In this document: piece by piece, positions 63,245 to 64,000 of the stretch | Layout: each line of letters begins with the position of its first letter | Position numbering within the stretch: the first letter of the stretch is position 1 | Assembly: GCF_016464385.1 (NCBI RefSeq) | Contig: NZ_JADMLH010000008.1 | Span: forward strand, 253,688-317,687 | Direction: 5' to 3' | DNA length: 64,000 nt | From: Nucisporomicrobium flavum | Lineage (GTDB): Bacteria; Actinomycetota; Actinomycetes; Mycobacteriales; Micromonosporaceae | Notes under the pieces: generated by a model | The model's database searches: none | What the model saw: only the letters and a program-made list of their open reading frames with translations | Told to the model about the DNA's origin: nothing | Position numbers and translations under genes: made by a program

Positions 63245-63433
63245 TCAGCTCGCCTTCGCCTCCCGCTGCCGGTAGGCGTGGGTCATGAGGATGTCCGTGA
63301 AGGCGTGCTCGCCCTCCTCGGACCAGATCCTGATCCCGTCGCGGTGGAGCTGATACCGGACGTCCTCGTAACTGGTTCTCGAGTCGTCATGGTGAACGAC
63401 GGTCAGGGTGTCTGCGTGCGGCATGGGACTCAC
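63245..63433 (-). CDS. Small hypothetical protein
   Basis: 62 residues from GTG 63433, with AAGGA just upstream; ATG 63424 is an alternative. The sequence HADTLTVVHHDDSRTSYEDV then RYQLHRDGIRIWSEEGEHAF looks like a small beta-rich protein with a helical end (DILMTHAYRQREAK). Function unknown. Confidence 0.65.
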   Translation of the reverse strand: MSPMPHADTLTVVHHDDSRTSYEDVRYQLHRDGIRIWSEEGEHAFTDILMTHAYRQREAKAS

Positions 63434-63772
63434 CGGTCCTTAACTGGTCTGGGGCAGCCGCGGCGTGGTCACGCGGCCTGCGCAATCGGGTGGGCGCCCG
63501 GATCCGGTCTGCCTCGGCCCCGGCGATGGGTACGCGGGGGCGGCGACTCGGATGGGCACAGGGCGGCGCTGTCAGACTCCGATGCCTGCGGCGCGCCACG
63601 AGATGGAAGTGTATGGGCCGGGCTCACCGTCTGTCGCCCCCTGAACGAGCGACCAATTTCATCCGATTTCGTCCTACGTCGGGCGATGCTGCCACAGTGC
63701 CGGGCCGGTGTCCGCCGGTCCGCGCATCTGGCAGCCACCCGATACCGTGAGTGGATCTAGGAGGGAGCGCCG
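63434..63772. promoter_or_regulatory. Divergent intergenic region
   Basis: About 340 bases without a supported gene between the small hypothetical gene and the last partial gene. It should carry both promoters; no clear palindrome or repeat was seen. Confidence 0.4.
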
Positions 63773-64000
63773 ATGTACCCCGGAGCACCGGCACCGCGTT
63801 CACGCCCCACGGTCGTCACCGTCTCGTCGTACCTGCTCTATCTCAGCGCCGCGCTCATCGTGCTCAACGCGGTGATGGCGCTGACGACGATCTCGGCGAT
63901 CTCCGACGTCTACACCGACCTGTACGCCGGCACCTCCAACAGCGGCATGGAGAGCGTCATCGTCGGGGCCAGCGCCGTCGGCATCGGCATCGACTTCCTG
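63773..64000 (+). CDS. Membrane protein, N-terminal part
   Basis: ATG 63773 follows GGAGGGAGCG. At least 76 residues are open to the window edge. A Pro-rich start (MYPGAPAPRSRPTVVTVSSY) leads into a hydrophobic segment (LLYLSAALIVLNAVMALTTI) and a second one beginning near the end (VIVGASAVGIGIDFL). The gene is cut by the window; no family is assigned. Confidence 0.75.
   Translation, partial: MYPGAPAPRSRPTVVTVSSYLLYLSAALIVLNAVMALTTISAISDVYTDLYAGTSNSGMESVIVGASAVGIGIDFL

Overview
The window comes from a high-GC actinomycete. The dnaK-grpE-dnaJ-hspR operon with HAIR operators, the many GTG starts, the heterotetrameric 2-oxo acid dehydrogenase genes and an actinomycete integrative and conjugative element (AICE) all fit. 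The gene set and element backbone suggest Micromonosporaceae (Actinoplanes/Micromonospora relatives); that family placement is inference, not proof.

Left part (1-6.6 kb): the end of a zinc-type alcohol dehydrogenase, a PAS-GAF sensor protein, and a divergent pair (ROK-type wHTH regulator / nitrilase-superfamily protein) of visibly lower GC than the chromosome. Then comes a scrambled relic (about 5.72-6.5 kb) of an older integrative element: a chimeric ORF made of an IMPase-like fragment plus a DivIVA-like fragment, and a 5'-truncated tyrosine integrase.

Integrated element (about 6.56-22.24 kb): a nearly complete AICE lies between two identical 47-bp direct repeats that are the 3' half of tRNA-Gly(CCC). 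From right to left it has int, xis, a HUH-type Rep, a DUF2637/Spd-like membrane protein, an FtsK/Tra translocase, a Pra-like activator, a GntR (KorSA-like) repressor with two matching operators, a DivIVA-domain protein, and a coupled XRE(DUF5919-like)-inositol monophosphatase pair. A lower-GC type III restriction-modification system sits next to attL as cargo. Overlapping starts and stops from the 29-codon ORF to int show one transfer/replication/excision operon.

Middle chromosome (22.3-41.5 kb): mostly single genes or small units: a PPOX-fold protein, dcd, an F420-type LLM oxidoreductase, a YciI protein, a secreted protein, a phosphoribosyltransferase, a SpoIIE-type phosphatase, an acyl-CoA dehydrogenase with a double palindromic operator, a SixA-like phosphatase, qorB/HxlR, hemolysin III, an NHLRC2-like thioredoxin-NHL protein, and a 1320-residue Pro/Gly-rich single-pass membrane protein.

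Right part (41.5-64 kb): a branched-chain-type 2-oxo acid dehydrogenase operon (E1alpha-E1beta-E2), an Asp/Gly/His-repeat membrane protein, a conserved hypothetical, and a translationally coupled pair of dynamin-like/YfjP GTPases. The heat-shock operon dnaK-grpE-dnaJ-hspR follows, then a cation/proton antiporter with a TrkA_C subunit, an MFS exporter and clpB. HspR-type HAIR sites precede both dnaK and clpB, so this segment is a compact HspR regulon. The window ends inside a membrane-protein gene.
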